Assembly (NCBI RefSeq): GCF_004339765.1
Contig: NZ_SMGO01000001.1
Span: 806,001-870,000 of the forward strand
DNA: 64,000 nucleotides
Direction: 5' to 3'
DNA from: Albibacterium bauzanense
Lineage (GTDB): Bacteria > Bacteroidota > Bacteroidia > Sphingobacteriales > Sphingobacteriaceae
Shown here: piece by piece, positions 8,470 to 18,008 of the stretch
Numbering within the stretch: position 1 is the stretch's first letter
Layout: every line of letters begins with the position of its first letter
Notes under the pieces: generated by a model
Told to the model about the DNA's origin: nothing
Databases searched by the model: none
The model's input: only the letters and a program-made list of their open reading frames with translations
Translations under genes and position numbers: made by a program

Positions 8470-9567
8470 TTATTGGATCCTTTCTTTTAACGCATTCTCC
8501 AAGTCTAAACCATGTAAATTCTTTCCAATTATAACACCGTTCGGATCAATCAAGAAGGATGCAGGTATCGCTGTTATTTTATAAAGCTGTCCTGTTTCAC
8601 TATCCCATCTCTTTAATTCTGAAACCTGAGACCAATCTAAATTGTCATCTTTTATTGCTTTTAACCAGGCCGCTTGATTGTCATCTAAAGAAACACCCAA
8701 AACTGTAAAGCCTTTATCTTTAAATGTATTGTATTGTTTAACAATATTCGGATTTTCTTCACGACATGGCGCACACCAAGATGCCCAAAAATCTAACAGA
8801 ACATACTTACCTTTAAAATCAGATAATTTAATCTTCCTGCCAGTTGATGATAGCGACTCAAAATCAGGAGCTTTCTGTCCAATGCTTACAGGCTTTAATT
8901 CTGCCATATGATTGGCAAAAGATTGCACGGCTGAATTATCAGGAAATTTAACACGAGCTTCATCTGCATAGCTTATTAACTCATGTTCATATTTTATAGG
9001 ATCTAGAGAAAACAACGATAACATTGCATAAAAACCAGCGAGATTATCACGATTTTCTTGAGCAAACTCGAAAGTATTCCTTGAATTTTCCGCTATAATA
9101 GAATCGTTCTTCTTCGTTAACTCATTATGTACTGAATCCTCATTCTCCGTTAAAATTCTTTTTTCAAACTCGGCTTGAATCTCACTCTGACTTTTTTGAA
9201 AAGCCGCACGTATTGAACTCAACTTCTGTAATCTGGCAGACACCTCAGAACCTTTTATAGTATACTGATCTTCATTTTTATTTAAATCAGTACTAAATTC
9301 CACATTGTCACCATTCATTAACACAAGCATATACGGTCTGTTTGCTACAACCAGTGTATATGGCTTAGCCTCTAAGGCCGTTCTTTTAAACCTAAAATTA
9401 TCATCCTCATTAAGAAAAGCAGAGTCTACAACATTATCACCTTCATACAACAATACTTTTTTAAGATCACCTGCATTCTCAACTTTCCCATTTAAAACAA
9501 ATTGTTCATTGTTAGAACATGACGCAAACAACGATAAGGCTATCAGCCCTATTAATATTTTTCTCAT
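8470..9567 (-). CDS. TlpA/ResA-like thioredoxin lipoprotein with N-terminal DUF4369-like domain
   Basis: A 365-residue envelope protein. The signal peptide MRKILIGLIALSLFASC ends at a lipobox cysteine (residue 17), so it is probably a lipoprotein. Residues about 20-120 form a beta-rich domain like DUF4369, a helical charged linker follows, and residues about 225-365 are a thioredoxin fold with the redox pair in WASWCAPC and the cis-Pro in ITAIPASFLID. It likely reduces or remodels extracytoplasmic disulfides, or serves cytochrome maturation. It lies 28 bases downstream of alaS on the same strand and is probably co-transcribed. Confidence 0.88.
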   Translation of the reverse strand: MRKILIGLIALSLFASCSNNEQFVLNGKVENAGDLKKVLLYEGDNVVDSAFLNEDDNFRFKRTALEAKPYTLVVANRPYMLVLMNGDNVEFSTDLNKNEDQYTIKGSEVSARLQKLSSIRAAFQKSQSEIQAEFEKRILTENEDSVHNELTKKNDSIIAENSRNTFEFAQENRDNLAGFYAMLSLFSLDPIKYEHELISYADEARVKFPDNSAVQSFANHMAELKPVSIGQKAPDFESLSSTGRKIKLSDFKGKYVLLDFWASWCAPCREENPNIVKQYNTFKDKGFTVLGVSLDDNQAAWLKAIKDDNLDWSQVSELKRWDSETGQLYKITAIPASFLIDPNGVIIGKNLHGLDLENALKERIQ

Positions 9568-9595
9568 TATCTTTCCTTTATGTTAACACATCAAT

Positions 9596-12211
9596 TTATT
9601 GAATAATTGTCCGCCCTTTATCAATGGCCTCCTGCAACCCTTCACTGTTCTTACCACCGGCAGTTGCAAAAAATGGCTGACCACCACCGCCACCTTGAAT
9701 CGACTTAGCCAACTCCCGAACAATATTACCTGCATTATAATTTCTTTCCTTTATTAAATCATCAGAAATCATTACACTTAAGTTTGGCTTTCCCTCTAAA
9801 TCAGCAGCCAATACTAAAAATAGATTATCGACTGAATCACGCAACGAAAAAGCAAGAGTCTTTAAAGCATCAGCATGAGGTAAATCAACCTTTTGGCCAA
9901 TGAAATTAATACCATTAATCGACTCAATTTTATTTAAAAGGTCTTTTTTAAGCGCTCTCGTCTTTTCAACCAGATTCTTCTCAAGTTCCTTTTTTAACTT
10001 AGCATTTTCTGTTATTAAGTCTTCCAATGCCTTTATCGGATTATTACCTTTTAATAATTCCGATATTTGTTTACTCTGACTTATTTTCTCTTCATAGTAG
10101 CGTAAAGCTGCTGAACCTGTTAAAGCCTCAATACGGCGCACACCAGAAGCCACAGCTGATTCTGAAGTAATCACAAATAAACCAATCATTCCCGTTTGAA
10201 GAACATGTGTTCCTCCACAGAGTTCAATTGAAAAATCAGGATCCATAGTAACTACCCGAACATAATTACCATATTTTTCACCAAAAAGTGCCATTGCTCC
10301 TAATTGCAAAGCATCTTCTTTTGGCATTTCAACAATTTCAACAACTAAATTCTTACGTATTTCTTCATTTACTATGATCTCAACTCTACGAATCTCATCA
10401 TCAGTCATTTTAGCAAAATGAGCAAAATCAAATCGTAAAATATCAGGAGAAACCAACGATCCCTTTTGAGCCACATGCTTACCAAGCACACTCTTTAATG
10501 CTGCCTGCAAAAGATGAGTAGCACTGTGGTTATAACTTGTATTTAAACGCTTCTCAAAATCTACCTTTGCAACAACTGTTCCTTCAATCTCTGCTGGCAG
10601 CTTATCCAAAAAATGAATAATTAATTCATTCTCTTTTTTAGTATCGGTTACATAAATATCTTCATCACCAAAAGACAGAACTCCAGTATCTCCTACCTGG
10701 CCACCGCTCTCTGCATAAAATGGAGTCGATTCTAAAACCACCTGAAACTGTACCTTATCTTTATTCTTTATCTTTCGATAACGAGATACACGTGTTTCAA
10801 TCAATAAATCATTATAGCCTACAAAATCAGACCCATCCTTAGCTGATAAAACAATCCAATCTTCTGTATCTACAGTAGTAGCAGCCCTGCTTCTATTCTT
10901 TTGCTTATGCATTTCTGCTTCAAAGCCTTCCTCATCTACCGTAAAATTATTCTCTCCGGCAATAAGACGAATAAGATCAATAGGAAACCCAAAAGTATCG
11001 TATAGTTCAAAAGCGTTCTTACCAACTATAACCCTGTCCTGTTGAGGATTACGGACAATATCATCCATTTTTTTCAAACCCTTTTCCAGTGTCTTTAAAA
11101 AAGATTCTTCTTCCTCTTTTATTACTTTCGACACGAAATCCATTTGCAGGTTTAATTCAGGGAAAACCGATTCAAATTGGGAAGAAAGAACGGGAATTAA
11201 TTTATGCAGCAGGGCTTCCTCTACATGCAAATAAGAGTAATAATAACGAACCGCTCTGCGCAATATTCTCCGTATTACATATCCGGCACCTGTGTTTGAT
11301 GGTAGCTGCCCATCAGCAATCGCAAAAGCTACTGCACGGATATGATCAGATAAAACCCGGAAAGCTACAGCTTCTTTACTATCACTTCCATCGTATTTTT
11401 TACCTGCTATCTTCTCAATCTCCTGAATGGTACCAGTAAAAACATCTGTATCGTAATTACTCTGTTTATTTTGCAATACCCTTACCAGTCTTTCAAATCC
11501 CATTCCTGTATCTACATGTTTAGCAGGTAATACCTGCAAAGAACCATCTTTCAGACGGTTATATTCCATAAATACATTATTCCAAATCTCTATTACCTGT
11601 GGATGATCTGCATTTACAAGATCCTCGCCAGCAACTTCTTTTCTTTCTGATTCTGAACGACAATCGATATGAATCTCACTACAAGGCCCGCAAGGACCTG
11701 TATCACCCATTTCCCAAAAATTATCTTTCTTATTTCCTTTTAAGATCCGATCCTTATCAATCCATTTCAACCATTCATCATACGCTTCCTGATCAAAGGG
11801 CAAACCCTCCTTTTCATCACCCTCAAATACAGTTACATAAATCTTATCTGGGTCTATCTTAAAAACCTCTGTAAGCAATAACCAGCTCCACTCAATGGCT
11901 TCTTTTTTAAAATAATCGCCAAAGCTCCAGTTTCCCAACATCTCAAACATGGTATGATGGTAAGTATCAACCCCAACTTCTTCAAGGTCATTATGTTTAC
12001 CACTAACACGTAGGCATTTCTGAGTATCAACCACCCTTTTAAATTCAGGCACACTGTTTCCTAAGAAATAATCTTTAAATTGATTCATTCCTGCATTGGT
12101 AAATAACAATGTAGGATCATTCTTTATAACGATGGGTGCTGAAGGAACTATATGATGTTGTCTTGATTCAAAAAAATCTAAAAAGGCTTGTCTAATTTCT
12201 TTACTCGTCAT
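9596..12211 (-). CDS. alaS: Alanyl-tRNA synthetase
   Basis: An 871-residue class II synthetase with an editing domain. From the N-terminus it has the catalytic core (NDPTLLFTNAGMNQFKD, the CGPCSEIH motif), the tRNA-recognition helices, the editing domain with zinc ligands HSATH and CGGTH, and a C-terminal DHHA1 domain with the Gly-rich GGGGGQPFFATAGG. The family start MTSKEIRQAF corresponds to the ATG at 12211. An upstream in-frame ATG at 12232 lies inside the promoter box 12230-12237 and is rejected. It is divergent from the MerR-type gene and precedes the TlpA-like gene. Confidence 0.97.
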   Translation of the reverse strand: MTSKEIRQAFLDFFESRQHHIVPSAPIVIKNDPTLLFTNAGMNQFKDYFLGNSVPEFKRVVDTQKCLRVSGKHNDLEEVGVDTYHHTMFEMLGNWSFGDYFKKEAIEWSWLLLTEVFKIDPDKIYVTVFEGDEKEGLPFDQEAYDEWLKWIDKDRILKGNKKDNFWEMGDTGPCGPCSEIHIDCRSESERKEVAGEDLVNADHPQVIEIWNNVFMEYNRLKDGSLQVLPAKHVDTGMGFERLVRVLQNKQSNYDTDVFTGTIQEIEKIAGKKYDGSDSKEAVAFRVLSDHIRAVAFAIADGQLPSNTGAGYVIRRILRRAVRYYYSYLHVEEALLHKLIPVLSSQFESVFPELNLQMDFVSKVIKEEEESFLKTLEKGLKKMDDIVRNPQQDRVIVGKNAFELYDTFGFPIDLIRLIAGENNFTVDEEGFEAEMHKQKNRSRAATTVDTEDWIVLSAKDGSDFVGYNDLLIETRVSRYRKIKNKDKVQFQVVLESTPFYAESGGQVGDTGVLSFGDEDIYVTDTKKENELIIHFLDKLPAEIEGTVVAKVDFEKRLNTSYNHSATHLLQAALKSVLGKHVAQKGSLVSPDILRFDFAHFAKMTDDEIRRVEIIVNEEIRKNLVVEIVEMPKEDALQLGAMALFGEKYGNYVRVVTMDPDFSIELCGGTHVLQTGMIGLFVITSESAVASGVRRIEALTGSAALRYYEEKISQSKQISELLKGNNPIKALEDLITENAKLKKELEKNLVEKTRALKKDLLNKIESINGINFIGQKVDLPHADALKTLAFSLRDSVDNLFLVLAADLEGKPNLSVMISDDLIKERNYNAGNIVRELAKSIQGGGGGQPFFATAGGKNSEGLQEAIDKGRTIIQ

Positions 12212-12229
12212 GTGATTGCTATAATTGTG

Positions 12230-12237
12230 CAAAGTTA
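12230..12237 (-). promoter_or_regulatory. -7 promoter element of alaS
   Basis: TAACTTTG on the minus strand matches TAnnTTTG and ends 18 nt before the ATG at 12211. The ATG at 12232 falls inside this box, which decides the start. Confidence 0.55.
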
Positions 12238-12287
12238 ATCGTTTATCCTTAATTAGATAAAAAATAGGATATTAATCATCAATAAAG

Positions 12288-12295
12288 TAGCTTTG
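12288..12295 (+). promoter_or_regulatory. -7 promoter element of the MerR-family gene
   Basis: TAGCTTTG matches TAnnTTTG. Its last G begins the in-frame GTG at 12295, a false start. The chosen ATG at 12328 is 32 nt downstream. This box and that of alaS are divergent and about 50 bases apart. Confidence 0.55.
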
Positions 12296-12327
12296 TGATA
12301 GTTCACAAATTAATCAATATTACAAAT

Positions 12328-12663
12328 ATGCCATACAAAGAACCCAATATCGAAAAATTGTATTATAGTATGGGAGAAGTAACAAAAATGTTTGATGTAA
12401 ATGCTTCTCAGATCCGATTTTATGAACGTGAGTTTGATATACTTAAACCCAAAAAGAATAAGAAAGGAAATCGATATTTCCGTCCCGAAGATATCGATAA
12501 CCTAAAGACCATCTTTTCTCTGGTAAAAGACAAAGGCTACACCCTTCAAGGTGCACGCGATTATATGAAATCTAATAAAAAGGATATTCAGGATAATCAA
12601 AGCATCATTAATTCCCTGGAAAAGATTAAAGCCTTTTTAACAGACGTAAGAGAAAGCTTATAA
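12328..12663 (+). CDS. MerR-family transcriptional regulator (short)
   Basis: A 111-residue DNA-binding protein. The N-terminal winged helix has [24 protein letters not shown] and the wing [15 protein letters not shown], typical of MerR proteins; a short coiled-coil (about residues 85-111) follows. There is no metal- or drug-binding domain, as in the common Bacteroidota MerR proteins of this size. Its coding end directly abuts the convergent fbp, with stop codons at 12661-12663 and 12658-12660, so the two genes overlap. Location opposite alaS suggests a housekeeping rather than resistance role, which is inference. Confidence 0.85.
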   Translation: MPYKEPNIEKLYYSMGEVTKMFDVNASQIRFYEREFDILKPKKNKKGNRYFRPEDIDNLKTIFSLVKDKGYTLQGARDYMKSNKKDIQDNQSIINSLEKIKAFLTDVRESL

Positions 12664-13686
12664 AACAGTATTCACAGGCTGTTTCACACCTCTTATTAAA
12701 TACTCTTCAACCATCTCAACCATTTCTATATTACCTATAAAAATGGGTGTCCTTTCATGCATACTTTGAGGCTGGATCTCTAAAATCCTTGATTTACCAT
12801 TGCTTGCCTTACCCCCGGCTTGTTCAACTATAAAAGCTAGTGGATTACACTCATACATTAAACGAAGCTTTCCATTTGGATAAGATGCAGTAGCCGGATA
12901 TAAAAATATACCTCCTTTTAGCAAATTGCGATGAAGATCAGCAACCATTGAACCAATATACCTGGAAATAAAAGGTCGGTTTGTTGCTTCGTCTATCTGC
13001 TGACAATATTTTATATAATCTTTTACACCCTGAGGAAAATGAGCATAATTTCCTTCATTAATAGAATACATATGAGGATCTTGTCCAATCTTCATTTGAG
13101 GGTGCGATAAACAAAACTCTCCTATAGATGGATCCAATGTAAACCCGTTTACACCTTTACCGGTAGTATAAACCATCATGGTAGAAGAACCATAAACTAT
13201 ATATCCTGCAGCTACTTGCTCTGTTCCTTGCTGAAGTATCTCTTCCTGGCTAACCTCATTATCAAAGTTCTTCCGTCTGTATATCGAGAAGATCGTACCT
13301 ACAGAAACATTGACGTCAATATTCGACGATCCATCAAGCGGATCAATACAAACAATGTACTTTGCATTCTTTGAAACCTGCGTGTTAATCCGGATACATT
13401 CATCATGTTCTTCTGAAGCTATCATACAACACTCTCCGCCATTGCTTAAAGCTTCAATAAATTCTTTATCTGCAAATACATCTAATTTTTGTTGTCCTTC
13501 ACCCTGGATATTCTCAGTTCCGTTGTCCCCTAAAATATCCGCCAGCCCCGCTTTATTCACCTCCCTGTTAACAACCTTTGCTGCAATTCCTATATCACGC
13601 AATAAACGAGATAGCTCCCCTTTTGCAAAAGGAAATTCAGCTTGTTTTTCAATAATAAATTGGCCTAAAGTTTTAAATCTTGTCAT
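12658..13686 (-). CDS. fbp: Fructose-1,6-bisphosphatase, class I
   Basis: A 342-residue gluconeogenic phosphatase producing fructose 6-phosphate. The metal site [12 protein letters not shown], the upstream SEEHDE acidic motif, and the substrate-binding [12 protein letters not shown] and KGGIFLYPA segments are all present. The length and the C-terminal VKQPVNTVL tail are normal for bacterial class I FBPase. The gene has its own promoter at 13729-13758 and a 42-nt leader. It overlaps the convergent MerR gene at its stop. Confidence 0.96.
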   Translation of the reverse strand: MTRFKTLGQFIIEKQAEFPFAKGELSRLLRDIGIAAKVVNREVNKAGLADILGDNGTENIQGEGQQKLDVFADKEFIEALSNGGECCMIASEEHDECIRINTQVSKNAKYIVCIDPLDGSSNIDVNVSVGTIFSIYRRKNFDNEVSQEEILQQGTEQVAAGYIVYGSSTMMVYTTGKGVNGFTLDPSIGEFCLSHPQMKIGQDPHMYSINEGNYAHFPQGVKDYIKYCQQIDEATNRPFISRYIGSMVADLHRNLLKGGIFLYPATASYPNGKLRLMYECNPLAFIVEQAGGKASNGKSRILEIQPQSMHERTPIFIGNIEMVEMVEEYLIRGVKQPVNTVL

Positions 13687-13728
13687 AATTTGGTTTTACT
13701 AAGTATTAGATCACATAAATTGGTTCGG

Positions 13729-13758
13729 CAAAAGTAAGATGAAATGCTTAGTGTACAA
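13729..13758 (-). promoter_or_regulatory. fbp promoter (-33 and -7)
   Basis: On the minus strand TTG (13756-13758) and TACTTTTG (13729-13736) are separated by 19 bases, fitting the Bacteroidota consensus. Confidence 0.6.
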
Positions 13759-13801
13759 GCCAGATCTTATATATGACTAAAAAATGACTGCTTTATCCCT
13801 T

Positions 13802-14296
13802 TTATTTCGGCCCTAGCTCAATTAATTCCATATTTTGAATGGAATCACCATCAATTATAAACCTCAAAATTGTCCTTACTTTCTGCCAACCATGCTTACC
13901 GGCAGCACCCGGATTTAGGTGTAAACAAGCATAATCTTTATCATACATCACTTTTAAAATATGTGAATGTCCTGATATAAATAATTTAGGGGGATTAACT
14001 TGCATTATATTTTTCACGACAGGCTGATAATGTTTCGGATAACCTCCAATATGGATCATGTATACATCAACATCCTCACAGGTAAACCTATTCTGTTCAG
14101 GAAACATCGCGCGCACTTCCTTTCCATCAATATTACCATATACACCGCGCAGAGGTTTAAAAGCAGCTAAAGTATCTACAAGTTCAATATTACCAAAATC
14201 GCCTGCATGCCATATTTCATCACAAGAGTCGAAATGTTTAAAAATGGCATCATCCAAATAGCTATGCGTATCCGAAAGCAATCCAATCTTTTTCAT
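13802..14296 (-). CDS. YfcE/MJ0936-family metallophosphoesterase
   Basis: A 164-residue phosphoesterase of the small calcineurin-like type. Metal ligands are visible in LLSDTHSYLDD, HAGDFG, YGNID, HIGGY and SGHSH, in the family order; the protein ends with LNPGAAG and a short strand-rich tail. Members hydrolyse phosphodiesters with manganese or nickel, but the physiological substrate is usually unknown. It sits 15 bases after the tRNA methyltransferase gene and is probably the last gene of the metal transporter operon. Confidence 0.9.
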   Translation of the reverse strand: MKKIGLLSDTHSYLDDAIFKHFDSCDEIWHAGDFGNIELVDTLAAFKPLRGVYGNIDGKEVRAMFPEQNRFTCEDVDVYMIHIGGYPKHYQPVVKNIMQVNPPKLFISGHSHILKVMYDKDYACLHLNPGAAGKHGWQKVRTILRFIIDGDSIQNMELIELGPK

Positions 14297-14311
14297 AAGC
14301 TAATCAAGAAA

Positions 14312-15025
14312 TCAATAATTAATAAAAAAAGGTTTTAACAAACTCTGATAGTAAGCAGAATACACTCCCTCCTTTTCATAGATTTCAAAGTTCTTACTAA
14401 CATACAAATCTGGCGGCAACTTTCTAAATACTGAAATTACCCTGAAAGGATCAGAGTGTGGAAAAGATTGAATATAAGTCTCTTCATTCAAATACAGATC
14501 AGCATCTAAACTCAAACTTAATACCTGATCCCGAATTTCAAGAGGCCAGATAATCTGGAAAGCACCTGTTAGAGTTAAGAACCTTCCGCACTTTTCAAAC
14601 ATCTTTTTATAAAACTCTATAGAAGAATGTCTTGATAAACTTTTCCTTTTATCTGCATTCTTCAATGAATTAATAAAAAACGGCGGATTAGAAACAATTA
14701 AGTCATAAAACCTCGTAGTCTGATAATCCTCAATCCCTGTATGATGTACTTCCAGGCGATCTTTAAATGGCGAATTCATAAAATTCTGTCGGGCACACAA
14801 TACAGCATCCTCATCAATATCAATTGCTTCAATATAGGCATGTGGATAACGTTGCGCAAGCATCAATGCCATCACACCTGTGCCGGTACCAATATCTAAA
14901 ACATACTCAACCTGATTATCCTGATTTGCCTTTACTGCCAATAAAACACCATCGGTGTTTATTTTCATTGTACAACCCTTTTGATTAACATTAAACTGTT
15001 TAAATCTAAATATATCTTCTTCCAT
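14312..15025 (-). CDS. trmN6: tRNA1(Val) (adenine(37)-N6)-methyltransferase
   Basis: A 237-residue SAM-dependent methyltransferase of the YfiC/TrmN6 type that methylates A37 of tRNA-Val. SAM motif I is VLDIGTGTGVMALMLAQR and the N6-adenine motif is SNPPFF. The N-terminal FRFKQFNVNQ and MKINTDGVLLA segments are typical. The gene starts next to the stop of the second metal permease, so it is translated from the same message. The link between tRNA modification and metal uptake is probably only co-transcription. Confidence 0.9.
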   Translation of the reverse strand: MEEDIFRFKQFNVNQKGCTMKINTDGVLLAVKANQDNQVEYVLDIGTGTGVMALMLAQRYPHAYIEAIDIDEDAVLCARQNFMNSPFKDRLEVHHTGIEDYQTTRFYDLIVSNPPFFINSLKNADKRKSLSRHSSIEFYKKMFEKCGRFLTLTGAFQIIWPLEIRDQVLSLSLDADLYLNEETYIQSFPHSDPFRVISVFRKLPPDLYVSKNFEIYEKEGVYSAYYQSLLKPFFINY

Positions 15026-15922
15026 CTAAACAGTTTCAGCAGATTGAGGTATCTGGGTCATTACAATATCTTTCTTTTTCATTTTTGAATTATAACTGGT
15101 ATAGACAAAGCAGGCCGCAAAAATAATGCCCGTTGTAACTGCCATACAGCCTGCAACAGATACATCAAAATAGGCTGCGATCTGATAGCCAAAAAACGCA
15201 ATCAAAATACCAATAATGACAGTATAGATAAGCATTCTTTTCAAGCTTCTGGTTATTAAATAAGCAATAGAAGGAGGCCCGATTAAGAAGTTGATTATCA
15301 GTATCGCTCCTACAGACTGGAAGGAAACAACAGTGGTAATAGAAACCAGCCCCATTAATAAATAATGCCAAAGTACGGTCGAAATACCTATTGCAGTAGC
15401 AAAGCCGGGGTCAAACGCTGTAAGCGAAAGCTGTTTATAAAAGAATATAATAAACGATACTATAACAATCAGCAAACCTCCTAATAAGTAAACAGGTCTT
15501 GGGCCTAAATTCATGCCTGATGCTGTAATCAATGTATCAATGGGCACATAGGCTATTTCGCCATACAAAACACAATCCTGATCTATATCAACCTGCCCCG
15601 CAAAAAGGCTCAGCAAAATTACCCCTACCGCAAATAAGAAAGTATAAGTTACACCAATAGCAGCATCGCCCTGCACCTTCGCCTTTTTATGAAGATATTC
15701 AATAATAAAGGTAGTGACCAGGCCCAGCGTACTTGCTCCTATTAATATTGTTAAAGGTTCCCTGTTCCCACTGATCAAAAAGGCGATTACTATTCCCGGT
15801 AAAACGGCATGACTGATGGCATCTCCTACCATACTCATTCGGCGAAGAACCAAAAAGCAACCCAGCAAACCTGCTGAAACAGCAACCAATGCACCGGTTA
15901 ATATTATCCAAAATGAGATCAT
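15026..15922 (-). CDS. troD: Metal ABC transporter permease, second subunit (TroD/YtgD-like)
   Basis: A 298-residue integral membrane protein of the ABC-3 family (Zn/Mn/Fe uptake) with about eight hydrophobic segments. Conserved early segment RRMSMVGDAISHAVLPGIV and the later FQSVGAILIINFLIGPPSIAYL mark the family. It lacks the C-terminal regulatory extension of the first permease. It pairs with that protein to form the channel, as TroC/TroD or YtgC/YtgD do. Its start is 11 bases after the stop of the fused permease and its stop touches trmN6. The transported metal is discussed under the binding protein. Confidence 0.92.
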   Translation of the reverse strand: MISFWIILTGALVAVSAGLLGCFLVLRRMSMVGDAISHAVLPGIVIAFLISGNREPLTILIGASTLGLVTTFIIEYLHKKAKVQGDAAIGVTYTFLFAVGVILLSLFAGQVDIDQDCVLYGEIAYVPIDTLITASGMNLGPRPVYLLGGLLIVIVSFIIFFYKQLSLTAFDPGFATAIGISTVLWHYLLMGLVSITTVVSFQSVGAILIINFLIGPPSIAYLITRSLKRMLIYTVIIGILIAFFGYQIAAYFDVSVAGCMAVTTGIIFAACFVYTSYNSKMKKKDIVMTQIPQSAETV

Positions 15923-15933
15923 CTCTTCTATTT

Positions 15934-17223
15934 TTAAATTCTTGGTATAACAGATTCATGTGGATCCCGATCCGGGAAACCTAATTGAATCTCAAGTTCC
16001 TTTTCCAATTCTGGTGTTAACACATGCTCAATCATCTCAGCATTCTCATGTACCTTATGAGCTGGCATCTGCATGTATTTTGTTAAATACAGTTCCCATA
16101 AACGATGCAAACGCACAATTCTGGCCGATTCTTTCATACCTTTTTTCGTAAGCAGCCAATCTTCTCCTACACGTTCAATAAGATTCTGCCCTTTCAAGCG
16201 ATTTAAAGCAGACTTAAATCGATCCTGGCCAACGGTCCGTTTCTCCATCAATTTTGAAACTGAATATTCACCTTCAAAATAACCTGAAGGTTCACCCAGT
16301 TGATAAAATATCTTAAGTATATTTTCTTCATCAGTTGTTTTAAGATGCTGTCTTTTATTCCACCACAAGAATACAGAGCCCCTCTTTGGTGCAAAAAAGA
16401 AAGAGAAAAATGCAATGAATGAAGAAGCAACCACCATCCATGGCCCTGTAGGCATGGCAGGTGCCATATAAGATATAAATGCTCCTGCCAAACCAGAAAA
16501 CGCACCAAAACAGGCTGATATAATTACAATCTTTCTAATATTATCTGACCAGAAGCGAGCTGCAGCAGCAGGAGTAATTAACATAGCTGCCATTAAAACA
16601 ACTCCAACTGCCGTAATACCGGTAACAACGGCTAATACGGTAAGCGTAGTAAGCAATAATTCTAACCTGGATACAGGTAAGCCAAGTGTTTTAGCATAAG
16701 GTTCATCAAAAGCGGTTAATTCAAACTCCTTAAAAAAGGTAATAACCGTAATAACTAAGATAATTGCAATAATGGAAAACACAATTACATCATTTCCAAT
16801 CAAAGCTGCTGCATTCCCAAAAATAAAGCTCTCCAATCCGCTCTGCGAAGCATAACCACTATGTTGAATATGAGTCAGCATCACAACACCCAAACCAAAA
16901 AATACAGTTAAGATAATACTAATGGCTGCATCTTTCTTAATCTTAGAATTACGCGTAATAAAATCAATAATAACAATTGCCAACCAGCCAGATATAAACG
17001 CGCCGATAATCATTAAAGGAATGTTTTTATTACCTGCAAAAAGAAATGCAGCACATATTCCCGGCAAAACAGAATGAGAAACAGCATCGCCAATCAATGC
17101 TTTCTTCTTTAATACAATAAATACTCCCACAATAGCAGAGCTCGCTGCCAATAGCATAGACCCCAATACCACATAGCGAATATTAGGATCTGAAAAGGAG
17201 AAAAAATCTATTACTGCCTGCAT
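15934..17223 (-). CDS. Metal ABC transporter permease fused to a DtxR/MntR-like repressor domain (TroC/YtgCR-like)
   Basis: A 429-residue fusion. Residues 1-280 form an ABC-3 permease with GDAVSHSVLPGICAAF and GVVLMAAMLITPAAAARFW. Residues about 290-429 are a winged helix followed by a DtxR-type metal-binding and dimerisation domain. Candidate ligands are H373, E377, H392, E396, E399 and H400. Their spacing equals that of DtxR H79, E83, H98, C102, E105 and H106, with Glu for Cys as seen in MntR-type proteins. The chlamydial YtgCR has the same architecture, and its repressor part is released by proteolysis. Here the gene overlaps the ATPase gene by one base. Whether the tail is cleaved or binds DNA is not visible from sequence; permease function is certain. 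Confidence 0.9.
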   Translation of the reverse strand: MQAVIDFFSFSDPNIRYVVLGSMLLAASSAIVGVFIVLKKKALIGDAVSHSVLPGICAAFLFAGNKNIPLMIIGAFISGWLAIVIIDFITRNSKIKKDAAISIILTVFFGLGVVMLTHIQHSGYASQSGLESFIFGNAAALIGNDVIVFSIIAIILVITVITFFKEFELTAFDEPYAKTLGLPVSRLELLLTTLTVLAVVTGITAVGVVLMAAMLITPAAAARFWSDNIRKIVIISACFGAFSGLAGAFISYMAPAMPTGPWMVVASSFIAFFSFFFAPKRGSVFLWWNKRQHLKTTDEENILKIFYQLGEPSGYFEGEYSVSKLMEKRTVGQDRFKSALNRLKGQNLIERVGEDWLLTKKGMKESARIVRLHRLWELYLTKYMQMPAHKVHENAEMIEHVLTPELEKELEIQLGFPDRDPHESVIPRI

Positions 17224-18008
17224 TATTTATTTTCCTTTGTTGGATAGGGTGTGTTTGCTAAAATATTTCTAACATCAGAAAGCAAAGTCAACTTCCCTCC
17301 ATACGTTTTTTTAATATTCTCTTCTGTAAATGTTGTTTCTGTTGGTCCATGAGCCACTAAATTCACATTCAACATAATTATCCAATCGAAGTATTTCTTA
17401 ACAGATTGCAGGTCATGATGCACAACAATCAGAGTCTTATTCTCTTCCGACATTTTCCTCAATAATTGGATAATTGTTTCTTCAGTAGCTGCATCAACAC
17501 CCGCAAAGGGTTCATCCAATAAATAAAAATCAGCTTGCTGTGCCAAAGCTCTTGCTATAAACACTCGTTGCTGTTGTCCACCAGATAGTTGAGATATTTG
17601 ACGCCTGGCAAAATCTGCCATTCCAACCTTCTCCAGACAATCCAATACCACCTCTTTATCGGCCTTACGAGGTCTGTTTAAAAGCCCCAATCGGCCATAC
17701 CTACCCATCATTACTACATCAAAAACAGAAGCCGGGAAATCCCAATCTACAGATTCACGCTGTGGCACATAGCTCACTCGTTTTCTAACCTCATCAAGCG
17801 ACTGATCAAAAATCTTTACAGAACCGTTCGTAATGGGAATAACTCCCATAATCGATTTTAATAAAGTTGATTTACCGGCACCGTTCGGCCCCACAATACC
17901 AACTATTTTACCTCGTGGAATTTCAAAATCAATTCCCCATAATACTGGCTTCCGCGTATATCCAACTGTCAGACTATTTACTTTAAGAACGCTATTTTCA
18001 TTCATCAT
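17223..18008 (-). CDS. troB: Metal ABC transporter ATP-binding protein (TroB/YtgB-like)
   Basis: A 261-residue ATPase that powers metal uptake. It has Walker A GPNGAGKST, signature LSGGQQQR, Walker B FYLLDEPF and the His-loop VHHDL. The start overlaps the stop of the binding-protein gene by four bases and its stop overlaps the start of the permease-repressor fusion by one, so translation is tightly coupled. Sequence features place it with Mn/Zn/Fe transporters (MntB, TroB, ZnuC). Confidence 0.95.
   Translation of the reverse strand: MMNENSVLKVNSLTVGYTRKPVLWGIDFEIPRGKIVGIVGPNGAGKSTLLKSIMGVIPITNGSVKIFDQSLDEVRKRVSYVPQRESVDWDFPASVFDVVMMGRYGRLGLLNRPRKADKEVVLDCLEKVGMADFARRQISQLSGGQQQRVFIARALAQQADFYLLDEPFAGVDAATEETIIQLLRKMSEENKTLIVVHHDLQSVKKYFDWIIMLNVNLVAHGPTETTFTEENIKKTYGGKLTLLSDVRNILANTPYPTKENK

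Noticed and set aside
13310-13702. 130-codon frame opposite fbp
   Set aside because: It lies antisense to a canonical fructose-bisphosphatase, including its metal site.
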